From Mesorhabditis belari (taxonomy: Eukaryota > Nematoda > Chromadorea > Rhabditida > Rhabditidae), in contig CAUEEP010000724.1 in the NCBI GenBank assembly GCA_958450365.1, forward strand, positions 186,001 to 250,000: DNA of 64,000 nt. Direction: 5' to 3'. Within the stretch, counting starts at the first letter, position 1, and each line of letters opens with the position of its first letter. Shown in pieces: positions 37,501 to 44,214 of the stretch. The notes beneath the pieces were generated by a model. The model was not told where the DNA came from and did no database searches. It saw only the letters and a program-made list of their open reading frames with translations. A program made the position numbers and the translations under genes.

Positions 37501-40500
37501 TGGACAGTTTGAGTGAAGAATCGTCGGTGATTGATCGAAAAATGAGTGAACCGGGTGATCCACACAATCATCATGAGCATCACGATCAAAATGGAGCTCA
37601 TCAAACAACATTGGTGAATATAAATGATATATCTTCCATAATGGATTCCATATATTCAAATAAGCCAGTGCTTAACGCGCCAGTGCTTAACGCGCCAGTG
37701 CTTAACGCGCCAGTGCTTAACGCGCCAGTGCTTAACGCGCCAGTGGTTAACGCGCCAGTGGTTAACGCGCCAGTGGTTAACGCGCCAGTGGTTAACGCGC
37801 CAGTGGTTAACGCGCCAGTGGTTAACGCGCCAGTGGTTAACGCGCCAGTGGTTAACGCGCCAGTGGTTAACGCGCCAGTGGTTAACGCGCCAGTGGTTAA
37901 CGCGCCAGTGGTTAACGCGCCAGTGGTTAACGCGCCAGTGGTTAACGCGCCAGTGGTTAACGCGCCAGTGGTTAACGCGCCAGTGGTTAACGCGCCAGTG
38001 GTTAACGCGCCAGTGGTTAACGCGCCAGTGGTTAACGCGCCAGTGGTTAACGCGCGCCTTTCTCAAACGAACGGAAGGATGGTTCGACTCCTCTCGCCGC
38101 CAATTCTTTGCTTTATTTTTGCTGCGGAGGAGGTTTTACAATAATTTACAAAAACGAGGGAACAAGATTGAAATTATTCATGAGAAATTAAGGTATCCGA
38201 CTTCGCCGAACATCCACAGGGACTTGGACCCGTTAAAAGAAGTATTGGGAAAGAAGCACAGGTGAGGAAAAGAAATCTTTTGGTTACAATTTGCTTCTTT
38301 TGCTTACAGCCAAGTTTAAGGCAAAAATTGATCTCAAAAGTTTGGGCATAATGATGCAGAAAACATTGGATATTGGAGATATTCATTTTATTGCTTTGGC
38401 TTGGCTTGGCTTGGCTTTAAATTTCTCATAATCCAAAAAACCAAGCCAATTCAAGCTTTATACCAAAAAAAGCCTTGCATTCTTGGCTACATGATGGGTG
38501 AAACAGTTTTTAAAAAATGATAATATTTAATAGATAAAATTAGCGTTGAAAATGGGTCTCTAAAGGTATTCAGTTAACCAACTGACAAGGGAAAGTTAAC
38601 TGGCTGAGCCAAAATCTAGGCGACCTATACCATTTGAGGCAGAATTTTCTGCTGATTCCAAATATGTATTCCGTTTTTGCTAAATGACAATCTGCTAGGA
38701 GTTATAAGCGTCTAAAGTTTTGTTAGGATTGTTAGGTTAAAAATGTAGTTATTTGAATTTTATGGGCTGGATTTGGGCGGGATTTAGCCGGCCTCCTGGC
38801 AGACCGGTCCAGCCCTGGCCCAGTGGTACAGCGTTCGTTTCCAGAACGAGACCTAACAGAGCAGTTCGGGTCCCACCTTGGATTTTCCTTTCTTTTTTTT
38901 TTCTGTTGACTGTTGACTAGACCGTTGACTGTTGACTAGACCGTTGACTCTTGACTAGACCGTTGACTCTTGACTAGACCGTTGACTGTTGACTAGACCG
39001 TTGACTGTCGACTAGACCGTTGACTCTTGACTAGACCGTTGACTCTTGACTAGACCGTTGCACACGCACAAAGAACACTATTCAGTAGACGTGCTTATCG
39101 ATCCGTTATCGATGTCGATCGAAGCAAACCGAAGCGAATCGAGTATCGATACTAATGATATCAAGTATATGATCAAGTATATGATCAAGCATATGTTAAT
39201 ATGCGAAATGAGTTATCGATAGCTTATCGATCGTCATCGATATCGAGTATCGATAAGGTTCGTTTAGCTTAAGGCTTATCGAGTATCGATATCGATAAGG
39301 TTCGCTTGGCTTAAGGCTTATCGAGTATCGATATCGATAAGATCGATAAGGATCCTTATCGAGTATCGATAAGCATATCTACTATTTAGTACTTCTTGAA
39401 AAACAAAAACAAAATCCAAGTCGGGGACCGAACTCCCGTGGTCTCGCTCTGGAAACGAACCCCTTACCACTCGACCACGGCTGCACTGAGACCCGTCCGC
39501 CAGGAGGCCGCTAGAAGGTCCAAGGAGGCTGCTAACACCCAAATGACCATATTTTCAGACCGGTTTTGAAGGCTTTAGATAAATTTAGAAACTTATTAGC
39601 CTATTTTGGAAATCAACAATATCAAGGTGACCGATTACTTTGCGGGAAGTCAACGATTGGGTGCAGCTGGAAAGAAACCCGTCCCTTCACTTTCTCGTCC
39701 ATTCTACTTCGAGCTAGCCTGGACTCCGAGAAATGGCTCAAAATGTGCATTGAGTGACGAAGCGTTGGCTGATTCGTTCTTCTCGAAATTCAGGTAGAAG
39801 AAAACTTGAAAGTTTGAAAGAAAACAAAGTCCTTTCAGATCCTCTGTGATCGTTTTCCAATCAGAAGACGTGCCGACATTCATTTTGGAGTCATGGCTGC
39901 GTGCAAAGCAAACAGCTTTGGATTGGAGTAGGCTTTGGCAAGAAAAGAAAAGAAAAATGCAAATTTTTAGAAGCTCCACAAGCCTTATTGCCAACTAGAG
40001 AGGGAACAGCCCTTCAAGCATTCCGAACGATGAAAGCTGATGATCTACAAGCTGTACACGCTACCCTCCGAACGGCGCTTGATCATTGCACAACAAAGGT
40101 GAAAAGATTTGACAAAGACAAAGATCTGACAAAGACAAAGATTTGCAAAGACAAAGATTTGACAATACTGGCTTTACCAGGTCAAATCTAGATAACTAGA
40201 TATGGGCCTTTTTGTAGAAAATGAATTAGTTTCACGTTTTCGAAAACAGCTATTGCTTTCTAAAGCTTGAATACAATGCTATTTCAAGAATACAATGCTA
40301 TTTTAAAACAAGAACTGTTTGCTAAAACTAAAAACTGTTTGCTAGCAAATAGTTCTTGTGGGACTGACCTTTCTACAAAAGTTTTCTACAAAAGTTTCCT
40401 GCAAAAGGCCCATGTACAGATAAACCAGGCCAGATCAGATCTTGAATCAGTTCAGGCAAGCCAAGCAAGGCCAGAGCCTGAACAGAAGTTAGTTTCTAGA

Positions 40501-41547
40501 GAACAGAAGGTTAGCTTCTAGAGAACTTCTAGCAGGCTGACTTCAGAGCCTTTTTGTGACTCCAGAGCCTAAGCCTAAGCCTGAGCCTAAGCCTGAGTCT
40601 GAGCAAAGACCGTCTAGACAGACAAGAGATCTGCAAGCCTTGATCTTGATCAGGTTAGGGCATTAGTTGTTTAGTTGGTCTTGATTTTGTCACTCTTAAA
40701 GCTCAGAGCTGGTTGACAGAAACGAAAGTAGGACCTGGCCAGAAAACAGGCTTGTCTCTGCGAGTTTTCTGGGATGGGGAATACGAATCTGTTAGTTTTT
40801 AAAGAAGTCCCATGGGGTGCTATTTTTCCCTTCCCCTCTAGGGTGGGGTCCAATTACAGTATTTACGGTAAGTTAAAATCAAGCTTCATTGTGACCCTTC
40901 TTGCCGCGAGCAGTTATTAGGTCGCTTGTCTCGAAGGCTACCAACAGATCGTCATGGCCGAGTGGTTAGCGCGGCCGTCTCTAAGACCGTCCCGAGAGTG
41001 AAGGGCTCGGGTTGGATTCTCGGGAGGTCTTGATTTCACGTTTCCTGATTTTTTTTTTGTGGAAACACATCAACATTGGGCTGGGTAGAAGGCCTTGGGT
41101 GATAAACCAACGCTGAGCGGTTGATAAGAACCGCCATTAGGTGGTTGTTATTAGCAAAATAGGCAATAAAAGCTTATTATCAGCTCTAAAAGCTTATTAT
41201 CAGCTCGAAAAGCTGTTTGTCAGCCATAAAAGCTTATTATCAGCTTTAAAAGCTTAGTATCATCTTAGTATCAGCTTATCACCTTGTAAAAGATCATTAA
41301 ATATCCGTTGACTAACAGTTCGTTTAACAGCTGACTGGATCCATGCATTGGGTTTGTTTCAATAGATTTTCTAAAGCTTTTAACCAAAAAACTAACACAA
41401 AATTTGAGCTTAATATAGAAAAGAAAGAGGAAAATAAGCAAAATAGGCGTTTATCTTTCAAATGGTATTTGTAAGAACCGAAAGAAATTGCAGGTTGAAG
41501 TGAACGGTGGAGAGAAAGCGTTCAACACGGTGAAGATCGAGTTATGA
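19540..41547 (+). CDS. maph-1: MAP1/futsch-like microtubule-associated protein, 27 exons, ~920 aa
   Basis: Cytoskeletal protein of the MAP1 family. Exons: 19540-19591, 19677-19770, 20214-20289, 20657-20812, 21423-21521, 21624-21717, 22385-22508, 22574-22670, 23435-23513, 24248-24359, 25683-25749, 25885-25959, 27267-27539, 28826-28870, 29236-29358, 29597-29710, 29818-29886, 30579-30668, 31307-31408, 31673-31747, 34215-34310, 37497-37613, 38193-38261, 39600-39793, 39839-39927, 39971-40098, 41494-41547; 2763 nt, phase consistent throughout. N-terminal third: GIYVILDGGTQPIEMISLFR, GTLEVFVLSGEQKEVE and LITLIVYIPVESDRLVKRIL align with the MAP1 heavy-chain head (metallo-hydrolase-like fold). The middle is Pro/Ala/Lys-rich (residues ~200-420), then acidic and disordered. 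The C-terminus PFYFELAWTPRNGS … LESWLRAKQTALDW matches the MAP1 light-chain domain. Exon 22 may instead read on through a coding 15-bp repeat (37665-38054). C. elegans has three maph-1 paralogues; which one this matches is not resolved. Confidence 0.87.
19831..19890. repeat. Short AAGTCTTA repeat
   Basis: Four to five copies of ACAAGTCTTA in MAP1-like intron 2, ending in CCTAAGCCTAAGC (two telomere-like units). Confidence 0.7.
20376..20604. mobile_element. Foldback MITE (family B), copy in intron 3
   Basis: Arms CCTCTTTGCCATTGGCAATC / complement, extended by AACTTTGAACTCAAATATCT. Same family as 55059-55341 and the solo arm at 18996. Confidence 0.82.
20985..21312. repeat. Minisatellite, 16-bp TGTAGCTGATCTATAC
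   Basis: About 20 copies alternating CTGATCTATACTGTAG and CTGGCCTATACTGTAG in intron 4. Confidence 0.92.
21800..22355. repeat. Minisatellite, ~20-bp GCCTTTAACTTCAATATAGTA
   Basis: About 27 copies with alternating tails (ATATAGTA, AACTCCAA, AAGTTCAA) in intron 6; a higher-order pattern of two unit types is visible. Confidence 0.92.
22840..23236. repeat. Minisatellite, 19-bp CTTCTAGCGTTCTAGCGTA
   Basis: About 20 copies in intron 8. Confidence 0.92.
23644..24013 (-). pseudogene. Antisense ORF with HTH-like end, in intron 9
   Basis: Minus-strand frame 23910-23644 (88 codons): Lys/Glu-rich, then KRKAIETQTKLAAAKMNKDV and SIKESAEHFSIDRKCVRS, which looks like the first helix-turn-helix of CENP-B/Brinker-type DNA-binding domains (KL..A……S…AA..F.IDRK.VR). 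It stops right after the helices. Upstream, a possible start (MSEVVDELEPFWNATRQRA at 24013) is separated by a 30-36 bp repeat encoding MEKxDETTSL that shifts frame. Likely a transposon-derived fragment; could be a tiny nested gene. Confidence 0.35.
23843..23975. repeat. ~30-bp repeat, CTCGTTGTCTCGTCGCGCTT
   Basis: Four imperfect copies of CTCCATCAAGCTCGTTGTCT inside the antisense ORF. Confidence 0.8.
24425..24632. repeat. Minisatellite, 16-bp GATGGCTGGCAAAGTA
   Basis: Eight clear copies split by a diverged GGCTGCAGAGAGGCTGGAAA stretch, in intron 10. Confidence 0.9.
24760..25375 (-). other. Unrecognised minus-strand ORF pieces in intron 10
   Basis: A frame starting MALTTLRSVADVEAALKTE (from 25363) with an internal duplication (DCINMLMKSE / DCINMLVEAT) runs into a GGAACCGTATTGG array (25085-25192). 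Beyond the array another open stretch (ESWSFESFVVLLRSRGIL) continues to about 24910. It may be the remains of a mobile-element gene; no family recognised. Confidence 0.3.
25085..25192. repeat. Minisatellite with GGAACCGTATTGGAACC core (site 1)
   Basis: On the minus strand, copies of GGAACCGTATTGGAACTGT plus an ATTAGATCAAAATA spacer. Core shared with 32078-32560 and 57095-57575. Confidence 0.88.
26452..26504 (+). other. tRNA-like pol III boxes
   Basis: A box TGGCTAAGCGG (26455) and B box GGTTCAGTCCC (26491) at tRNA-like spacing. No acceptor pairing, so a SINE or tRNA relic. A weaker relative (GAGCTCAACCCCCTCTCCGG) follows near 26696. Confidence 0.5.
26992..27105. repeat. Minisatellite, 24-bp GGTTACCGTCTATGCCTCAG
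   Basis: Five nearly identical copies in intron 12. Confidence 0.9.
27722..28065. repeat. Minisatellite of CTAGTACAAGTACAAAT
   Basis: About 20 copies of a 16-23 bp unit in intron 13. Confidence 0.9.
28073..28215. repeat. Microsatellite GGTTTACTT (9-10 bp)
   Basis: About 14 copies directly after the preceding array, in intron 13. Confidence 0.9.
28618..28658. repeat. Short CCAGGCTTC repeat
   Basis: Four 9-bp copies in intron 13. Confidence 0.8.
28880..28945. repeat. GACTGTGAATGTAAT repeat
   Basis: Four copies of a 15-bp unit, intron 14. Confidence 0.85.
29388..29486. repeat. GATCAAGA repeat
   Basis: GATCAAGAGATCAAGATT units in intron 15. Confidence 0.88.
29887..30578. other. Intron 17 with two small duplications
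   Basis: TTTCAGGGTATCTGGGTGTC is duplicated at 30067 and 30106; a 20-bp GCCGGGGTTCGAATTGACAA unit repeats four times at 30429-30492. GGTTCGAATTGA looks like a B box but has no A box. Confidence 0.65.
30835..30960. repeat. Microsatellite AATAAGCT
   Basis: AATAAGCTAATAAGTT units in intron 18. Confidence 0.9.
31845..32065 (+). repeat. Direct repeat, left copy (~215 bp)
   Basis: Shares with 32575-32798 a long stretch including AACTCCGCTCACTCTTTGAT and TTGTAGCAAAATCTTAGAGC at about 95% identity by eye. The pair flanks a minisatellite in intron 20. Confidence 0.9.
32078..32560. repeat. Minisatellite with TATTGGAACC core (site 2)
   Basis: Units CATATTGGAACCGTATCCGA plus CCCACATTAGAAC in a higher-order pattern; open in several frames on both strands but repetitive only. 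Confidence 0.93.
32575..32798 (+). repeat. Direct repeat, right copy (~215 bp)
   Basis: See 31845-32065. Differs by a few substitutions and small indels. Confidence 0.9.
32799..33588. other. Intron 20, unassigned part
   Basis: No exon supported. ATATCTTTGAAACAAACATTTCTTTTT at 32825 repeats the right junction of the array at 32552. Confidence 0.5.
33589..33975. repeat. Minisatellite ATTAAGATAGAGCC
   Basis: About 28 copies of 12-14 bp units (CATTAAGATAGC, TATTAAGATAGAGC) in intron 20. Confidence 0.92.
34352..34481. repeat. Minisatellite, 16-bp CTTTGGCCTTCTAGCC
   Basis: Eight copies in intron 21. Confidence 0.93.
34709..35251. mobile_element. Foldback MITE in intron 21
   Basis: Arms begin ATCAAAAATCCAACACCTAA and match in inverted orientation for about 150 bp (AGTGTGATATCCAGATAG; CAACGACAACT). 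Right arm carries four copies of AACCTGTGCT. No coding content. Confidence 0.85.
35275..35472. repeat. GC-rich minisatellite GGGCCACG
   Basis: Irregular AGGGCCACGTCTATA / GGGCCACGCA units in intron 21; strikingly GC-rich in AT-rich surroundings. Confidence 0.88.
35490..35567 (+). other. tRNA-like sequence
   Basis: AGCGG…CCGCT ends pair; A box TGGTCTAAGGG (35495), B box ATTTCAATTCC (35547). 78 nt overall. Probably a tRNA-derived SINE or pseudogene. Confidence 0.5.
36019..36459. mobile_element. Inverted-repeat element filled by an 18-bp minisatellite
   Basis: Ends CTACCGTAATCAGTTCGCCA and its complement (GGCGAACTGTTTACGGTAG), extended by GTTTATTCTTACGAA. Between them lie about 18 copies of CTAATCTAGACTGAATAC (36055-36400). 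Intron 21. Confidence 0.8.
36468..36830 (-). pseudogene. Mariner-family fragment: C-terminal transposase piece and one end
   Basis: The plus-strand start TTAGGTTGGCGACATTGAAA resembles a mariner TIR. On the minus strand, pieces FHPPYSPDIA, HSLESHKFQNIDDIKKWVSA and FFQSKPAQFFQESVHNLRQR follow the end of a mariner transposase (third catalytic region to C-terminus), with frameshifts. The 5' part is missing. Confidence 0.7.
36853..37384. mobile_element. Foldback MITE in intron 21
   Basis: Arms TCTAATAAAACGGCCTTCTA / complement, continuing through GCTTATATCTTGACAGCAGT and TTTAGCATTAACCAGCGCTT. About 180-bp arms with a short loop. Confidence 0.87.
37665..38054 (+). repeat. 26 x 15-bp repeat, open as (PVLNA)5(PVVNA)21
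   Basis: Exactly 390 bp: five units CCAGTGCTTAACGCG then 21 units CCAGTGGTTAACGCG, identical within each class. It continues the reading frame of MAP1-like exon 22 (SIYSNKPVLNAP…) and stays open to 38144. However a good donor (TTG|GTGAAT, 37614) just before it keeps phase with the next exon at 38193, so the array may be intronic. A donor at GAGGAG|GTTTTA (about 38129) would include it. Confidence 0.9.
38400..38890 (+). repeat. Composite repeat with 3' tRNA-like head, copy 1
   Basis: Body 38400-38810 (AAACCAAGCCAATTCAAGCT; TTGCATTCTTGGCTACATGA; CCAAATATGTATTCC; ATTTTATGGGCTGGATTTGG) matches 60310-60830 in reverse orientation and part of 58610-58945. It leads into a pol III-type box pair: A box TGGCCCAGTGG (38816), B box AGTTCGGGTCCC (38863), then a T run at 38887. 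Confidence 0.88.
38898..39062. repeat. Minisatellite, 19-bp ACCGTTGACTGTTGACTAG
   Basis: About nine copies. Confidence 0.9.
39100..39385. repeat. Cluster of TATCGATA / ATCGAT palindromes
   Basis: At least a dozen ATCGAT sites, many as GAGTATCGATATCGATAAGG, plus GGTTCGCTTGGCTTAAGGCT repeated. It lies between two oppositely oriented tRNA-like heads (38816 plus, 39477 minus). Confidence 0.8.
39413..39512 (-). other. tRNA-like head of the composite repeat (minus)
   Basis: A box TGGTCGAGTGG (39477-39467) and B box AGTTCGGTCCC (39434-39424). Followed upstream by GCCAGGAGGCCG as in the other copies, but the body is largely lost. Confidence 0.65.
40099..41493. other. Last MAP1-like intron
   Basis: Contains a telomere-like tract (40565-40603, GAGCCTAAGCC units), the tRNA-like 40951-41035, AAAAGCTTATTATCAGCTC repeats (41165-41280) and no supported exon. 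Confidence 0.6.
40951..41035 (+). other. tRNA-Ser/Leu-like sequence
   Basis: A box TGGCCGAGTGG (40955), anticodon-arm-like GGCCGTCTCTAAGACCGTC and a long variable-arm-like hairpin (CCCGAGAG…CTCGGG). The B box GGTTGGATTCT deviates from GGTTCGANTCC, so probably not a working tRNA. Confidence 0.5.
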
Positions 41548-41686
41548 AGGAGCTTTTCATTTTAGAAGATATAATTTGAACAAATTTGAACAATTTGATT
41601 ACGGTAAGTCTACTGTAGCCTGTAGCTAAGATTATTGAGCTATGTTGACTTGAATAAGTTTCTCTATCTTCATCTATCTTCATCTA

Positions 41687-42408
41687 TTGGGTTGATGGAA
41701 AAGTCCTTTCCGATTTTTTGGGAGAGTACCTTTGCCCAGTTGTCCATTTGTCCAATTTAGACGTTTTCTAGCTCATCTTAAAGCTGAATTCAAGACGGAT
41801 CGATTGGTAAAAACCGTTTTGAGATATCTCTTTTCTAAAAGTTTTTACAGCTATTTTAGTAAAGGGCGGCGATTTTTTGGCTTAAAGAGCCAAAAATGGC
41901 TGTTTTCACGCTGTTTTGTCAGTTTTCCGTGCAGAAACCTAGGCTAAAAACATGTGTTTCGTGATCAGCGTCAAAAATAACCCCTAGACACGCATTTTCA
42001 GAATCTTAGCAAAAAATTCTTGAAAAATATTGTCACCGGTGGGAGTCGAACCAGCGACCCTCAGATCAATAGCCTTTCCGCCGCTCACACTCACGCCTCA
42101 CGCTCAAGATTCTGAAAATTTGTGTCTAGGGGTTATTTTTGACGCTGAACACGAAACACATGTTTTTAGCCTAGGTTTCTGCACGGAAAACTAACAAAAC
42201 AGCGTGAAAACAGCCATTTTTTACTCCGCCCTTTACTAAAATAGTTGTAAAAACTTTTCGAAAAGAGATATCTCAAAACGGTTTTTACCAATCGATCCGT
42301 CTTGAATTCAGCTTTAAGATGAGCTATAAAACGTCTAAATTGGACAAATGGACAACTGGACAAAGGTACTCTCCCAAAAAATCGGAAAGGACTTTTCCAT
42401 CAACCCAA
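41687..42408. mobile_element. Mariner-type foldback MITE with a tRNA-like loop
   Basis: 722 bp, TIR TTGGGTTGATGGAAAAGTCC and complement; TA at 41685-41686 and 42409-42410. Arms of about 300 bp pair closely (AGACGGATCGATTGGTAAAA; AACACGAAACACATGT). The unpaired centre (about 42025-42100) contains a tRNA-like sequence. Located just 3' of the MAP1-like gene. Confidence 0.88.
42030..42095 (-). other. tRNA-like sequence in the MITE loop
   Basis: Minus-strand B box GGTTCGACTCC (42052-42042) is perfect; an A-box-like TGTGAGCGG lies upstream (42088-42080). A tRNA-like fold is partial (GGGTCGCTGGTTCGACTCCC hairpin). Confidence 0.5.
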
Positions 42409-42410
42409 TA

Positions 42411-42837
42411 ACTTCATCAATTTTCTCCTCTCTAAAACCAAATCTCTCTAAATTTCCCTTTGGCCAGCAGCTTATTCAATTTTTCCTTTGAGATTTCGTA
42501 TTTATTTATATTGATTTTCGTTTTTCTAATTATTCAATTCAATTTTCTTGGTTATTTCTTTTCATTTTCAGTCGGGAAGCGATCGCTTTTGCCTTCTTTT
42601 TGCCCAATCGGTTTCATTTTATTTTATTTCTTTTAGCTTTTCTTTACTTTTGTCTTTTCTTTTGTCCTTTCTTTTCTTTAGCTGTTCCTTTTCGATTTCG
42701 CTGCCCCTTTTTAGATGAACTATGGTGTACTTTGTGCTAAAATGTGTAAACACATCATTTCTGGTGCACTAAAGTTTTCTTTTTCTAGCTGATATCGACT
42801 TTGATATGTGCTGAGTATAGAAATCTTACTATTAATA
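42411..42837. other. Intergenic, T-rich
   Basis: No exon. Contains a CTTTGTGCTAAAATGTGTAA … CATTTCTGGTGCACTAAAG block (42729-42778) that belongs to a dispersed hairpin motif seen elsewhere. Confidence 0.45.
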
Positions 42838-42990
42838 CTGGTTTACTGTAGTCTGGGTTACTGTAATTTGGTTTCTGTAGGCTAGGTTACTGTAGTCTGG
42901 TTTACAGTAGTCTGGGCTACTGTAGGCTAGGTTACTGTAGTCTGGGTTACTGTAGTCTGGTTTACTGCAGTCTGGGTTACTGTAGCTCTT
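42838..42990. repeat. Minisatellite GGTTACTGTAGTCT (14 bp)
   Basis: Eleven copies. Confidence 0.9.
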
Positions 42991-43284
42991 TACTGTTGAC
43001 TAACTACAGTAGAAATAACAAGGGTATGGTCAAAAGTGATCAAAAATGGTCTAAATTTGTCCAAAGTGGTCAGTCCGAGAGATTTCGGCACCAAAATGAG
43101 ATGTAAACACCTATCGAGTACGGCGAATACGATGGTGCTTTCGGGTTTTGCTGAAGAGCGATAGTATTCGAGAAAAGTCATCGTATAGTTTTTCCGAAAA
43201 TAAACGAAAGCCGTTCATTAAACACCTTTACAATCATGTTTTATCTCATCAATCTGCTTTTCATTCAAAGCTTCTGGATTTATG

Positions 43285-43672
43285 GACAAAACCAGGCCTA
43301 AGCCTAAGCCTAAACTGACTTAGGTCCAGAAAATGGGGGTAGAGCCCAAACCCAAATAGACTTAAAGCGAGGCGCTAGCCACTAGCCCTAAGCCTAAGAA
43401 TAAGCCTAAGACTAAGACTAAGCCTAAGAATAAGACTAAGAATAAGACTAAGACTAAGCCTAAGACTAAACCTAAGCCTGAGTCCAAGCCTAAGTCCAAG
43501 CCTAAGTCCAAGCCTAAGCCTAAGCCTAAGCCTAAGCCTAAGCCTCGCCCTAAGCCTAAGCCTAGGTCCAAGCCTAAGTCCAAGCCTAAGTCCAAGCCTA
43601 AGCCTAAGCCTAAGCCTAAGCTTAAGCCTAAGCCTAAGCCATGCCTAAGCCTAAGCCTAAGTCCACGCAATC
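43285..43672. repeat. Hairpin repeat copy 3 with long telomere-like tract
   Basis: CCCAAACCCAAATAGACTTA (43345) and a partial hairpin are followed by about 280 bp of GCCTAA with variants (GACTAA, GAATAA, GTCCAA). GCCTAAGCC units also precede it (43290-43315). Confidence 0.88.
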
Positions 43673-44214
43673 TAATCCCCACCCATTTTTGCCAATAACT
43701 GCGCACAGACGGAAGGACTACTTCTGCTTTTTTAAATAGTAGATTGTTGAACAATGAACAATGAAACAATGTTGAACAAATTTTTGAGCAACTGAGGCAA
43801 AAGATTGCTCTAAAATGCTTTAAAATCTTTAGCAATCAAAGAAAACAGTGTACCAGATGCGAGCGTTTACCCATTTCTCTAAAAAACTTCACCTTCTTCA
43901 CTATCGATCAATTTTTTGTATACTTTTCATTTGCCCCCTTCTCTCCAAATGTGCAGTAATTTCTTTTCATTTCTCCTTTTTTTTGTTTTGCAAACTGTTG
44001 ATCTTCACAAAAATGTGCCCATTTTTCAATTTTCAGTTCTTTTATCGTTTGAGGAATAAATTTTCGAGAAAAACAACGAGAAACAGGTTTTTATTCTTCA
44101 TTCATCTTCTTCTTTGATTCCAGCTGCTTGCATGTAACTGAAATTTGATTTTACACAGAGAATAACATACGATAACATACGGTAAATCATAGGATAACAT
44201 AGAGTTCGGCAAAC
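43673..44214. other. Intergenic, nothing firm
   Basis: Shares GCGCACAGACGGA … ATAGTAGATT (43697-43744) with 14123-14170. ATAACATACGGTAAAT near 44163 recurs at 46497 on the far side of the array. Confidence 0.45.

Noticed and set aside
37656..38066. Minus-strand frame of Val-Asn-His-Trp-Arg repeats
   Set aside because: Reverse reading of the 15-bp array, only 136 codons and no flanking coding features.
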